The position numbers and the translations under genes were made by a program. Below, in pieces: positions 11,501 to 23,110 of a stretch of 64,000 nucleotides of DNA. Each line of letters opens with the position of its first letter. The first letter of the stretch is position 1. Origin of the DNA: Cyclaneusma minus. Lineage: Eukaryota > Ascomycota > Leotiomycetes > Marthamycetales > Marthamycetaceae. A model generated the notes under the pieces. It worked only from the letters and a program-made list of their open reading frames with translations. It had not been told where the DNA came from and searched no databases. The stretch spans positions 144,220-208,219 of the forward strand of contig JAKZHN010000052.1 in assembly GCA_037179335.1 (NCBI GenBank). Direction: 5' to 3'.

Positions 11501-13110
11501 TGACTCTTTCCTCTTAGAAATAAAAAATACGACAACCTGGCTTCATTGTGGTCACCAGCGGTCCCAGAAATTGGGACGGAGCTTCAGTGTCCAGTTGTGC
11601 TTTGTGATGTCAAAATCTTCCGGTTCCAGGGGAAACTCAGAAGTCTTTTTGCGATGCTCGCTTAGACTGACTATACTGCTACCGCGGTAAGTGTTTGCTA
11701 TCACGAATAAAGCCTGCCGTCGGTCGAATTCTCTCTTTTATTTCACAATAATAATTTAGAAATTAGCTAAGAAGGTGCTATCACGTGCTGCTGGCTCTTC
11801 CTTTGCGGTCCTTGGTTTACTATTTAAAGGCTCTTTGGTCCCTCTCTTCTATGTCTTTTCTCTAAGAAACAAATCGCATGGAGTCTGGGTTTATTTTTTG
11901 TTACGGTGTTAGGTACCTGCAGACTTTGCAGTCTCAGGAATTGGGGATTCAGCGTCCAGTTGTTCTTTGCGATGCCAACATCCCCCGGGGAAATTGATAG
12001 TCTATGTGATGGCTAGCTCAAACCATGCTGCCACCGCGGCTGGAGTCTGCTGTCGCGCCAAAAGCCTATTGCCGACTGAACATTCTCCTGTCTTCCTTCT
12101 GCGGTTGATTACAGCTCCTACTGCTGCTCACGTGCTGTCAACCCTTTGTAACACGTTTCACAATCCTGGAATTACTATATAAGTGACCCTCCGTTCCCTT
12201 TCTACAACTCTTCTCCAGAATCGAGTCTAGAACTGGATGAGCAGTACTCCACGTTATGGCCACCAGCGGTACTAGAAGTTAGAGGATGTTCGGCTTCCGG
12301 TTGTGCCTTGCGATTCCAAAATCTCCCAGGGCAGATCATGGATTCTATTTTTTATTTTTTTATTTTTTATTTTTTGCGATGATGAGCTTAAACCGTTGCT
12401 GCCACCGCGGCTGGAGTCTGCTGACGAACGGGCGTTTTCTTGTTAGAATCCACAATTAATGTCGTCTGCTACTGCTGCTACCCCCGAAATCGTCATGGAT
12501 AGGCTGACGCTGTTGCTCGACTCGTGCTCAGTGAGTGTCTTCTCCGTTTTGTCCCAGATTCTTGGGCCGTGTTAGTCAGGGGTCAATACAAGGTGAATCA
12601 CCTCTTTCGAAAAGCTTCTTTGTCTTTGTTGGGGTCAAGTCGTTATTCTCATCTGCTTTTTATAATGGAATCGGTGATCCGGCCGACTCTCCTTTTGTTT
12701 GCTCGTTGTAGCCATACAAGTTGCGAACTAGCTGAAGTGGAAGCTATCACGTGCCGCGGCTGCTTGCCCTTGGGACACGCTTTGCACGCTCCTGGGATTA
12801 CTATTTAAGTGACCTTTGATTCCTGTCTCATGTTCCTCCTTTAATTCATGGAAAACATGAACCTCAAACATATCTACGTCATTGTGGTTAGCCGTTTTTC
12901 GAAGAACTGAGTATTATCAACTTCTCGTCGCGTCGTCTTAAGACCGCCAAGTTATTTTGAGCAAAATCAACAGAAATTGCCTGCAATGCTTACCCAGTAT
13001 TCCATGCTGCAACCGCTGTTCAAACCTGGTGCCGAACTAACGCTCTGCTGTCACTCTTCGCAATTAATACAGTCGGCTATTCCAGTATTCCTACAGTCTT
13101 TCCACTATCC
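8600..13110 (+). repeat. Tandem array of ~11 diverged units, each with a CACGTG and a TATA-like box
   Basis: Same-orientation units repeat every 345-423 bp, the last spacing being 619. CACGTG boxes, mostly in the context TATCACGTGCC, start at 8624, 9043, 9447, 9868, 10700, 11073, 11418, 11782, 12129 and 12748; at 10291 the box is mutated to CCCGTG. Each is followed 38-54 bp later by a TATTTAAG/A or TATATAA box at 8662, 9083, 9490, 9915, 10331, 10739, 11120, 11465, 11821, 12176 and 12802. After the TATA box comes a CT-rich tract and an A-rich patch, then conserved blocks including GCAGTTCCAGGAATTGGG, CCAAAACTTCCCAG, a TGCTGTCACCGCG-like block, TTGGAGTCTGCTG and TGCCGAACG. A decayed unit body runs on to about 13110. 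Open frames are short, differ between units and shift frame, so I read the units as non-coding. The family is not recognised. Confidence 0.85.
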
Positions 13111-13665
13111 ATGCTTGGCGATCATCTACCCCCACACCATCCCTGTTGATGATAGTCTTTGTCCCTTGCAGATCATGCCGCCTGGTTGAATTTTTGTTAT
13201 TAATTTATATAGTTTATTTGGAATCGGGATTTTGAGTTGCCAATAATAGAGATTCTGAATTGAGAACTGAGGTGAGGTAGTCGTTAGCAAATAGCAGACA
13301 TTCAGGCTGGTTTTACCTTTTATATCAAGGCGAATTATTAGAATTATTTTGAGGTGTTAGGATCATATTAGGTGACCATCGTTTTGCATATTCATGGAAC
13401 ATTCAAACATTAGCAAACACCAGCTAGTTAGAATAAACCACCTTACAGGTAAGATGAGCTATCTACTGACTACTCTAGACAGGTCAGTCTGGTGGAAAGA
13501 TGCTCGCTCCAACTTGAGCTCTAAGCTCTCAAGTTCAGATGAAGATTCACTCGTCATTGCTAGAAACGCTTCATAATGCTTCTTCATCCACAGCAGCATC
13601 GGCAACCGCAAACCCATCCATCACCTTTTGCGCCCCATTTCAAAAGCTGGAAACACTCTCATCCT
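13111..13665. other. AT-rich spacer, no supported gene
   Basis: The stretch is AT-rich around 13190-13390 and has no repeat unit of the neighbouring array and no convincing ORF. The right end is the 3' flank of the broken minus-strand gene. Confidence 0.4.
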
Positions 13666-14261
13666 TCACACCTCCGGCACCACCATCCCCAGCTCCACCG
13701 CCAGGCTCCTCAGTTCCAGCACATCCACCCTCATCCTATCCAGCCTCTCCCGCATCTCCTCCCACAGCGTCAAGACGCGCGCACACAGCCCCTTCACCTT
13801 CTCCCTGCTCTCCCCCTCATAGTCATCCATACCATCCATCTCCGCGAGATCCTCCTTCAACTTGCGCAGCGCCCTTCCATGCTCTCAGAACGTATCAAAA
13901 ATGTCTTCACAGACATCTAAAAAGTTATCCCTAACCACCGCGCATATCTCATGCTCCAACCCGCGCAGATCGAGCCCATCATCGAATCCGCCCATCCTGA
14001 AGTTGTAGTAGAGGTCCTGAGACATCTGTTAAAAATACCTGTAGCATTAGTATTTGTGCATCTAGAAGCCATGGAATGTATGGGAGCGGGCTAACATACG
14101 GGATGTTGATATGTGCGCAAGGTATTGTGAAGTTCTTCGATTGCCGCAAATGCGCTGCAGAACAACTGCTTCCTCGTTGCACGGTCGGCATCTGCGACTA
14201 CCTGCGGTGCCCACAAGACCGTGTCAAGGGGACTTTGGAAGGGTGTCGTGAGCTCAGCCAT
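13666..14261 (-). pseudogene. Hypothetical helical protein gene with an in-frame stop
   Basis: The minus-strand gene has exon 1 at 14261-14100 (54 codons, starting MAELTTPFQSPLD) and exon 2 at 14025-13666. They are joined at phase 0 across a 74-bp intron with GTATGT donor and AACAG acceptor. The reading frame is sound except for TGA at 13887-13885, after about 100 codons. Downstream of it the same frame continues for another 72 codons with coding character, rich in Glu/Arg/Leu and helical (for example LTLWEEMRERLDRMRVDVLE), to a second stop at 13666. This suggests a recent nonsense mutation, an assembly base error, or a genuinely shorter protein. I do not recognise the family. It lies beside the tandem array and close to a retroelement remnant. 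Confidence 0.5.
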
Positions 14262-14639
14262 GGTGTTGGATTTGGAAGGCTTTCGGGACGAGCGTCGAAG
14301 TGAAGGTTGTAGTATGTGGAGCTTCCGGGACGAGTGGAGGTTGTAGTATGTAGAGTCCCAATAATGACGGCGTTGTAAGCTGGAGAGGGAAGCTCTCCAG
14401 TGCTGCAGGGCCATAAGGGCCCTGGAACTGCGCTAACGCCAAGGACGGAGCTAAGGGCGCACGTGAGGTCACGAGGTCGTCACAGCTCAAGCTCAAGTTA
14501 GTACCGTGACATAGCCCGTCGCTAAAAACCGGCAAAGTTGATGGGAAGAAATCACAGAACCCAAAGAGAACTTGCGAGGCGGGCTGCGCGCATGTAGGAG
14601 AATAAGATTCCCCGAGCCCCTAAGTCTTAGAAGGTGGAA

Positions 14640-15609
14640 AATACTGTATTGAACTTGAATCAAAAGGGCCAGAAAAAAAGAGAATAGGAGGACTAAGGAG
14701 AGAATAACTGGAGGGCTCTCCTCTGCTGTATTTATAGGCCTTTTAGCTGATTCAGAAGACTGTTTTAAAAAAAAATGCCATGTTACGTGCAATACACCCT
14801 TTTAGGCTTTACTGGTCTATACAGAAGAGATTGGACCAAGCCACGTGCAGTAAATAGCACCCAATTTGACCAATACCAGGAGAAAACCAAGGCTTTAAGT
14901 CCAGCCCTGGGAGAAAACCCCTGTTAATTCAATTTCAAGGCCTTTTTGGCAGGGCTTCATACAGCCCTATAGCCTATACAGCTTTCAAGGCCAGACTTTG
15001 CTTTCAGAATCTTTCTCTTCTTTTACTCTCAATTCCAATCTTTCTTTTCTAGGGCTTTCAGCCCTTTTCCATTGGCCACAATCCTGTTTTTTCCTTCTAT
15101 TTGTGGGCCCTTGTGCTCCTACTAGGTGTACTGCAAGGCAGTATGGCGTTTGTGAATATGGTGGTAGATCAATAATTATAGTGGTTGGTTGAATGTGAAT
15201 TGATGGCGCCAATTGTCGACAGTCGGAATAGTATAATAGTGAATGCACCCCTTCAGGCTCTGCTGGCCTGTACAGGAGAGACTGGATTGATTAAAAGAGA
15301 CTGGACGTAATGGCGAGATGATGAGAGGATACAACAGCAGTTGGAAGAGTGGCTGCTAAGGGAGTTACTCCTGCTGGACTATTTTTTGCGTTTAGCAGCA
15401 TTGAGAAAAGAGCAATAGCGAAATGTATCCAAGGCACGCGCGGCACCCCGGGCTTATAACTATTGAATTTGAATTAGAAGGGCCAGGAAAAGAGAGAATA
15501 GGAGGATTGAAGAGAGAAGAGCTGGAGAGCTTTTCTTTGCTGTATTTATAGGCCTTCTAGCTGATTAAGAAGACTGTTCTAGAAGGATGATGCTATGTCA
15601 TGTGCAACA
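14640..15609 (-). mobile_element. Degenerate LTR-retrotransposon remnant
   Basis: Read on the minus strand, a 396-bp LTR spans 15609-15214. It begins TGTTGCACATGAC, contains a TATAAATA box near 15545, and ends CCGACTGTCGACA. Directly after it comes ATTGGCGCCATC, a typical primer-binding-site-like sequence. A second, diverged copy of the LTR's TATA-containing part lies at about 14796-14640, and a copy of a U5-side segment (near 15240-15290) recurs at 14796-14835. Only about 400 bp of internal sequence lies between, with no gag or pol, so the element is a deletion derivative. The order of the two segments differs between copies, so rearrangement is likely. Confidence 0.6.
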
Positions 15610-15900
15610 TACTGCTGGAACCAAATGGAGCTGACAAGCTTTCAGGCGAAAGCTGCGAAAGCTGTAGCCGCCTTTCGTGAAATCACATGAGGCTGTACAG
15701 CAGATCTGCTGACGGTATTAAGGCGGCCCAAAGGTTGCTGATACTGTGATACATTTCGCAGCTAAGAAAAGATATGAAATTCGTGTATTGTTGCTGTAGT
15801 TGATGAAAAGACATGATTCGAGATTTCCAGCGCACTCGAATCGACGACCAAGTCCCCAAGATGAGCCAAGTGGTCCCTTCAGAAACCATGCCTCCAACCA

Positions 15901-16914
<1,014 letters not shown>

Positions 16915-18028
16915 TTTGTGGTGGAGGGTTTTGGAGGATAGGGGGTTGAGGGATGGAGTGGCTTGAGTATGAAGTGAGTGGATCACGATTAAAGAAAGGA
17001 AAGAAAGGTGGAAACAAGATGGAAGCTATTTAAAGGAGAGGCCGGAGAAGCAAAGTGGTGTGTTGACTCAAGAATCGTCGGGGCAACGTGCCCAATGTAC
17101 TGTGGAATGTGGCGATGTCACGAATAGGGCACAAGATGGAGCAATGCATGATGTTGGCTTAGCTATTCCGCAAGTCGGCCGACAAGATAAACTCCATATT
17201 CCATGAAATAAGAGAGTGAGAAAAAAAGGGCTGGCTCCCAGGATATCGAACCATCAGCATCGAGGATGCCGGAGCCGCTGAAAGAATGATACATAAGGGC
17301 GGAGGCAATTAGGACACCCAGCTCCCCAGCGCAATATATGCATCCAAACAATACATCATTCGGTGTAATTGTACTCTCTCAGCAGTGATAGCTTAGACTC
17401 CGAGCTGATATAGTCAAGTCCTTCGTCTCCTGTCACTCCCCGGCTAAAAACGACTGTCTGAGAGGAGCGTGTTCATCAGATTGAATCAGCCAGTAACGCG
17501 TATGAAGCACGATCTACACCCAAGTTAGTGACTCCAGCTCTGAACCTCTCTCATGACCAAGTACCAGTCCAAGAAAAAAGAAAATAGCTTTTCAGAAAAC
17601 ACGAAGCATCTACTAAAATATTCGTCCAGTCGTCATCAGATGCCCTTGGGCATAAGCTGTCCCTATCTGGATGTTCATCACGAAAGCATGATCAGGTATA
17701 AAGAAAGACGACAAAAGCTATCAGGCACTCACCTACTGATTGATTAATTCTGCCGGATCGTGACGTTCGAGCTCCTGAGATGATCGTTTGGAGAATTGGT
17801 TGAAGTTCGAAACGGGTTGTTTCTTTTCTCGTGTGGGTTTTTAGGTGCTGGAGCGGTGAGCAGCCTCAGACTAACCCAATCAAGCGAGTATTCCGGCAGT
17901 ATCGACTCCGACGAGACGACATCAACAAACGTAAACAAAAACTGCTTGCTGTCGCTCAAACTTCACTTCAAGTAAAAAAACAGCTTCTCGCAGACTGGTA
18001 CGAACCTCACGACGAACCCGTCGCAACA
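16915..18028. other. Intergenic, no supported gene
   Basis: I find no supported ORF with an ATG start and coding character. The coding-looking stretch just before 18029 is open upstream only through GTG, so it is not taken as part of the next gene. Confidence 0.4.
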
Positions 18029-19105
18029 ATGCTTCCTCCAATCGACGACAAGGTTCTCCAGAACAATCCCAAGTTCGCGGCACTTCACAAGACTCTCACC
18101 ACCGACATCTTGAACCCCAACGGCTCGACAAAGAAGCACCCCGAGCAGCAAAAGCGAGATGCCGTGACCGAGGTAAGTTTCTGCCGTCCATTGCTCAAAA
18201 TCCCAATCCCAAACCCCATCTCCGCACACACCAGCTAACCCCATCCCCAGGCTCTCCACGCCCACCAAACCAAGTCCTCCAAACTCCACCACCTCCGAAC
18301 CGCCATATCCACCCTCCCCCTCTCACCAAAACCAACCAAACACAACCCCTCGCCCTCGCCCCTCCCAAACGAACTCATCGAACTCCTCCACATCCTCACC
18401 CTCCAACTCACCGTCCCCAACCTCTCCGCACCCACCATCGCCCTCCTAACCCACACCCCAACCTACGCCTCCCTCCCCACCCGCCTCCCACACATCGGGC
18501 GTCTCCTCAGCTCCCACCTCCACACCCACGCTCTCGCTCTAACCCGGCTCCTCCACCCCACCACCAACCCATCCTTCCTGCATCGCCACATTCCCAACCT
18601 CGCCCTTACCCTCTCCACCCTATCATCCCAAATCTCGCAACTCCAAACCCAACTCTCACACTCCCGCCACGCTCTCCTAACCACCGTCTCAATCCTCCTC
18701 ACACTCTCCCACACCACTCTCACAACAACCATAACCCACCTCGAGCGCACCAAACACTCGCTCATCTCGCGCCACCAAAAATCCACTTCCGCCCTGCTCT
18801 CCCTATCCTCCCAATACCTGCACCTCTCGCTCCTCTCCTCCCTGTTACGCGCAGAACGCAAAATCTACTCTTCCGAAGCCTGCACCGCCTTAATATCATA
18901 CGTTGAACATATTCGAGATGCGAGAGCGAGATTGAAGGAGAGAGGCAAGAGGGCGGAGAAAGAGCTAAGGCAGTATGGGGTGGGGAGAGAGGGGGAGGGA
19001 GAGAGGAAGGAGAGGGTGATGAGGGAGATTGCGAGGGTTTATGGGGGGTTGGTGGGGGAGGTGGAGGATGTTAGGGGGGATTTGAGGAGATTGGGAGGTG
19101 AGTGA
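18029..19105 (+). CDS. Coiled-coil protein, possibly HAUS4-like (augmin)
   Basis: Exons 18029-18172 and 18251-19105 join at phase 0 (GTAAGT donor, CCCCAG acceptor) to give about 332 aa. The start is the ATG beginning MLPPIDDKVLQNNPKFAALH; the frame is open further upstream but has no better ATG. The protein is almost entirely helical. The middle is a Leu/Ser/Thr/His-rich repeat of heptads (SSHLHTHALALTRLLHPTTN, LSSQISQLQTQLSHSRHALL), followed by a basic coiled coil and a Glu/Arg/Gly-rich tail. The layout and conserved phrases resemble fungal proteins I associate, without a search, with the HAUS augmin-like subunit 4 family, which helps nucleate microtubules on microtubules. That link is tentative. 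Exon 2 has extreme C-rich codon use. The gene is real with good confidence; the function is not certain. Confidence 0.65.
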
Positions 19106-19522
19106 GTGAATATGAGGGTGGGGTTTGAAGGATTTGGGTCAGGGTGTATTTATTAGACTGTTGGCACACGACGGGTATGGAGGTCTGGAGGAAAGGGGAC
19201 GGTATTCGGGGGGGTGATATTTGAGGATCGCAGAGGATGGATGATATGGTCTTGTACACGGTACAATTTGAACGATTAGCGATGATAATGAGATTATGGT
19301 ACAATACAAGCCTCGAGCGAGACTCCAACAGGTCCTGTAGCACGTTTACTCTAGGCACTTCAAATGCATAATTGAATTTGAGAGTCCATCTTTGTTCATC
19401 CATGTACTATACATTTTAGGTCTCGTCTATCATCGCTCGAAAGCCAGGTTGCAGCGAAAATTATGCTATTTTACCCTATTGCGCGCAATGATATCAAAGC
19501 TTTACGAATCGTAAATCGCCCC

Positions 19523-21180
19523 TTAACCAGTCACAGCGTAGATGGACTCAGCAAGTCTCTTCACATTGCCCGACGTAATACCAGCCACGGAGATACGGCC
19601 ATCCTTGGTTGCGTAAACGGAGAACTGCAGAAAAGAATTAGCTGTTATCTCTACGCCCGAAACCCGATATCTGGAGATCTGCTCGTCTCTGAAGACTGAT
19701 ATAAACTCACCTCCTTAGCCAGTCTGTCCATCTGCTCAGGCTTCAGACCAGTGTACGCGAACATGCCAATCTGGCTGGTAATGTGGCTCCAGTCGTGCTT
19801 GGATCCCAGGTCTTCCAAGTTCTTCTTCAACAGCGCGCGCATGGTGATGATGCGGTCAGCCATGCCCTTGACTTCTCCGAGCCATTGCTGGTTCAAAGCC
19901 TTGTCGTTCAAGATCTCGGCTGCGATGCGGGCACCGTGGACGGGAGGGTTGGAGTAGAGAGGGCGGACGAGAATCTTGACTTGCGAGTCGACGCGCTTCT
20001 TCTCGGCGGCGTCTTCGCAGACGATGGAGAAAGCTCCGGCACGCTCGCCGTAGAGACCCTGTTATTGTGAATTAGCATTTTTGGGGAGGTTTTCGTAATG
20101 TCGGCGTATAGGGGCTAAATTTACCATGTTCTTGGCGAACGACTGGGCAAGGCAGATGTTGTGGCCTTGGTCGACGAAGTAGCGAACGGCAAAAGCGTCC
20201 TTGTCGGTGTCACCAGAGGCGAAACCCTGGTAAGCCATGTCGAAGAACGCAAAGTGACCACCAGCCTTGACAGCCTCACTGATCTCCTTCCACTGCTCCT
20301 GAGTAGGGTCGACACCAGTAGGGTTGTGCGCACAAGCGTGAAGCAAGAAAATGCTTCCCTTCGGCGCAGCCTTAATATCGGCAACCATTCCCTCAAAGTC
20401 CAGACCAATAGTGTCCTTGTTGTAGTACCTGTACTTCTCAACCTCCAATCCGGCATCCTTGAAGACGGCACCGTGGTTGGCCCATGATGGGTTTGGCAGA
20501 TACACCTTCTTGGCGCCGGGGAAGAAGCGTTGCAGGAAGGCACCGCCGATTCGCAGAGCTCCGGTTCCTGAGATGGATTGCGTGATGACGAGGCGGTCGA
20601 GAGCGCTGGAGCCGGCACCGTAGGCGAGGACGGCGGCGGCTTTGGTGAACTCGGGCACACCTGTTATGCCGGCGTATTCCTTGTTGAGACGCTGCTTCAC
20701 GATCTTGTCTTCGGCGGTTCGGACGGAGGGGAGGACGTATGGCTTTCCTTGGTCATCGCGGTATGCGCCAACACCTGAAATTGTAAGTTGAGTAGATTTG
20801 TTCGGGGTGGTAGTATGGGCGCACCTAGGTTGATCTTCTCTTGGAAGCTGTCGGCCTTGAAAGCCTCGGTGATACCTGCGAAGTTGTTAGCTTGCTGCAA
20901 GCAATTGGGCTGCATAGAATCCGGGGACATACCGAGAATAGCCTATATTTTGGCAGCGTCATTAATATGACTGGCAGATCTGGCGTATGGAATGAGCAGC
21001 ACTTACATCCTAGATCGACTCAGCATATTGTCAATTGATAATGGGAGAAGTTTGACATACAGGAGGACCTTGGGGGACATCAGCCCAGAAGGAAGCTTGC
21101 CTGACTCCGACACAGCTTCTCGCAGTGACGCTTCTCACGGCCGTAGCCTGTCTTGCGGAAGATCGAACGGCGGCGAACAT
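19523..21180 (-). CDS. Aspartate aminotransferase, mitochondrial
   Basis: The enzyme is PLP-dependent and interconverts aspartate plus 2-oxoglutarate with oxaloacetate plus glutamate in the mitochondrial matrix (malate-aspartate shuttle). Exons on the minus strand are 21180-21061, 21009-21007 (3 nt), 20942-20933 (10 nt), 20875-20825, 20774-20125, 20058-19711 and 19624-19523, in total 427 aa. The first about 25 residues are Arg/Ser/Ala-rich, an import presequence. Class-I aminotransferase landmarks are present: NLGVGAYRDDQGKPYVLPSV, ISGTGALRIG, HACAHNPTGVDPT, FFDMAYQGFASGD, and the PLP-lysine motif SFAKNMGLYGERAGAF. The ending ISVAGITSGNVKRLAESIYA is typical. The 3-nt exon supplies the conserved Asp of GPPDAILG. 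The gene is divergent from the kinase gene at 21651, with a 470-bp shared upstream region. Confidence 0.95.
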
Positions 21181-21650
21181 GGCTGCGAATTGATGGAGGC
21201 AAGAAGATTGGAACTGTCGATTTGGAACAGAAAGACAATTGCCAGGTTCGAGAGTCGAGAGAGTTGGTGAAGCTTGGGAAAGGATGAGCAACAATTAAGC
21301 GGAGCTCTCGCCAGTCCTCAGACCATGTGCCACCGACCACGGACCAGGCTCGAGCCACCCTTTTCCCCAGACGGGGCTACGGCTGGGGTTCGCACGCCAT
21401 TGGCTGACCCGGGCGCCACGGGCGCTGACAGCTTACATGTACATCCGAATGCCCTCAATTTGCGACCCATCTGGTCCCTCTATGCTTATCCGGACTGAAT
21501 GCAGAAGCTGGGTCTCGAACCGCCAAACTACAACTTCACTATTAACAATTTTGCGACCCCGATAACCTTAATCCGGGAACTAAATGGACAAAGTTTGAGG
21601 GAGGTCCCGCGATTACCAAAGCTTCGAAATCCCGACACTTTATCGAAGAG

Positions 21651-22628
21651 ATGGCTGCGAGCGATGCCAACAGGGCAATTGTCCTGGGCATCAGCGGTTG
21701 CTCATCCAGCGGGAAGACAACTATAAGCAGACTACTCCGTGACATCTTTCCCAATACCTTCATTCTACATGAAGATGACTTCTATCGTCCAGAGACAGAG
21801 TAAGTCGATTTCATCTACGAAGACCCTTTCCTCTGCTCCTGTCACCTCAATTCTCCTGCCATATCTTTACCTCTGCTTCGATTTTAGAAGTACTACTGAT
21901 ATTCGACCCCAAGACTACCCATGAAGAATGATCTTCTCGACTGGGACTGCGTCGAAGCCCTGAACATCCCCCAAATAACCGAAGCACTCAAGCATATCAA
22001 AGAAACTGGCACTTTTCCCGTAAGCTGCTCACAGTTTCGCACCCCCAAATCAAGCCCTACCTCACCATCCACGTGATCAAAAAGTTTAACACCATCTCAG
22101 CCAAACGTCGACTCCAAAGAAGACCAAAACTCAGTCGGACCCTGCCCTGTCCCCTCCTCCACCATCACCTCCCTCAAAACCCTCGTCTCAACCTGGACAT
22201 CACCGGGTCATCCAGGCCATGCCATCTTCTCCTCCCCCACCCCGCCCCGCCTCTGCATCTTCGACGGCTTCCTCCTCTACACCCCTCAACTCTCCTCCAT
22301 CCAACCACTCATCGACATCAAAGTCTTCCTCCGCGTATCCTACGAAAAAGCCAAAGCGCGACGCGAAGCACGAAGCGGCTACGTGACGCTAGAAGGTTTC
22401 TGGGAAGATCCACCGGGGTATGTGGATCAGATTGTGTGGCCGAATTATGTGAAGTATCATGAATGGATGTTTGAGAATGGGGATGTGGAGGGGAAGTTGA
22501 AAGAGGAAGTGGTGGGGAGGGAGGGGATTGAGGTGCAGGGGGAGAGGGGCTTGGATGTTGGGATGGAGACGACGTTGAGTTGGGCGGTGGAGTTGGTTAT
22601 GAGGAGGTTGGAGGAGATGTATGCGTGA
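21651..22628 (+). CDS. NRK1: Nicotinamide riboside kinase-like P-loop kinase
   Basis: Exons 21651-21799, 21914-22019 and 22101-22628 give 260 aa, the usual NRK size. The N-terminus has the Walker A loop GISGCSSSGKTT (about residues 13-24). It is followed by HEDDFYRPETELP, the acceptor-site region, and LLDWDCVEALNIP, which is strongly NRK-like. The family phosphorylates nicotinamide riboside to NMN in NAD+ salvage. The second half carries CIFDGFLLY (Walker B-like), FLRVSYEKAKARREARSGY (lid) and GYVDQIVWPNYVKYH. Intron 1 (114 bp) uses an AAG acceptor at 21911-21913, chosen because it restores ETELPMKNDLLDWDC; the nearer TTTTAG site would break the frame. The shared region with the AAT gene suggests a bidirectional promoter. 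Confidence 0.85.
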
Positions 22629-23110
22629 AGTGTACTTGATGAACTACCTAGTTACCTCGCTTAGTTTATCCCGATTCCTGACTATTTGGTCTGCTAATGC
22701 TTGAATGTTTCCATGAATTTTCGAAATGGATGTTGGGGTTATCCTAGTGACTACCAACTCGATATTATTCCTAGGTAGTGAAGTAGTGATTGTCTCATGA
22801 ATATTTAATAACGAACATTAGGTCAACTCGGCGGCATGATCTGCAAGGGACAAAGACTATCATCAACAGGGATGGTGTGGGGGTAGATGATCGCCAAGCA
22901 TATCAAGTCCTTTGCCCCGCGACAAAAAACGTGGGATCGAGGGACTACGACAGCTTCCAACCTCGACTCTGTTTGCGCCAGACATGCAATCTCTCGTCAG
23001 GTACGCGTAAACTCTCTATACTATGGCCAATTTATACAGGAAGATCAACGAAAGGTCCGTCCACATTGACTGACTATCGCCACAGGTAGCTTGCATCATC
23101 TGCCGACATC
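22629..23110. other. Intergenic region upstream of the ALO gene
   Basis: No gene is seen. The stretch should hold the 3' end of the kinase transcript and the promoter and 5' leader of the oxidase gene. Confidence 0.4.

Noticed and set aside
9577..12808. Several small ORFs in the tandem array ending in PGITI
   Set aside because: The shared ending is just the conserved CCTGGGATTACTATTTAA block read in one frame. The upstream protein parts differ and change frame between units.
14985..15248. Minus-strand ORF
   Set aside because: It lies across the LTR end and internal part of the retroelement remnant and has no gag or pol features.
17163..17351. tRNA-like B box (GGTTCGATATCC) on the minus strand
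   Set aside because: There is no A box, acceptor pairing or anticodon arm at the right distance.
18463..18861. Arg/Trp-rich ORF on the minus strand
   Set aside because: It is the antisense shadow of the C-rich exon of the coiled-coil gene at 18029-19105.
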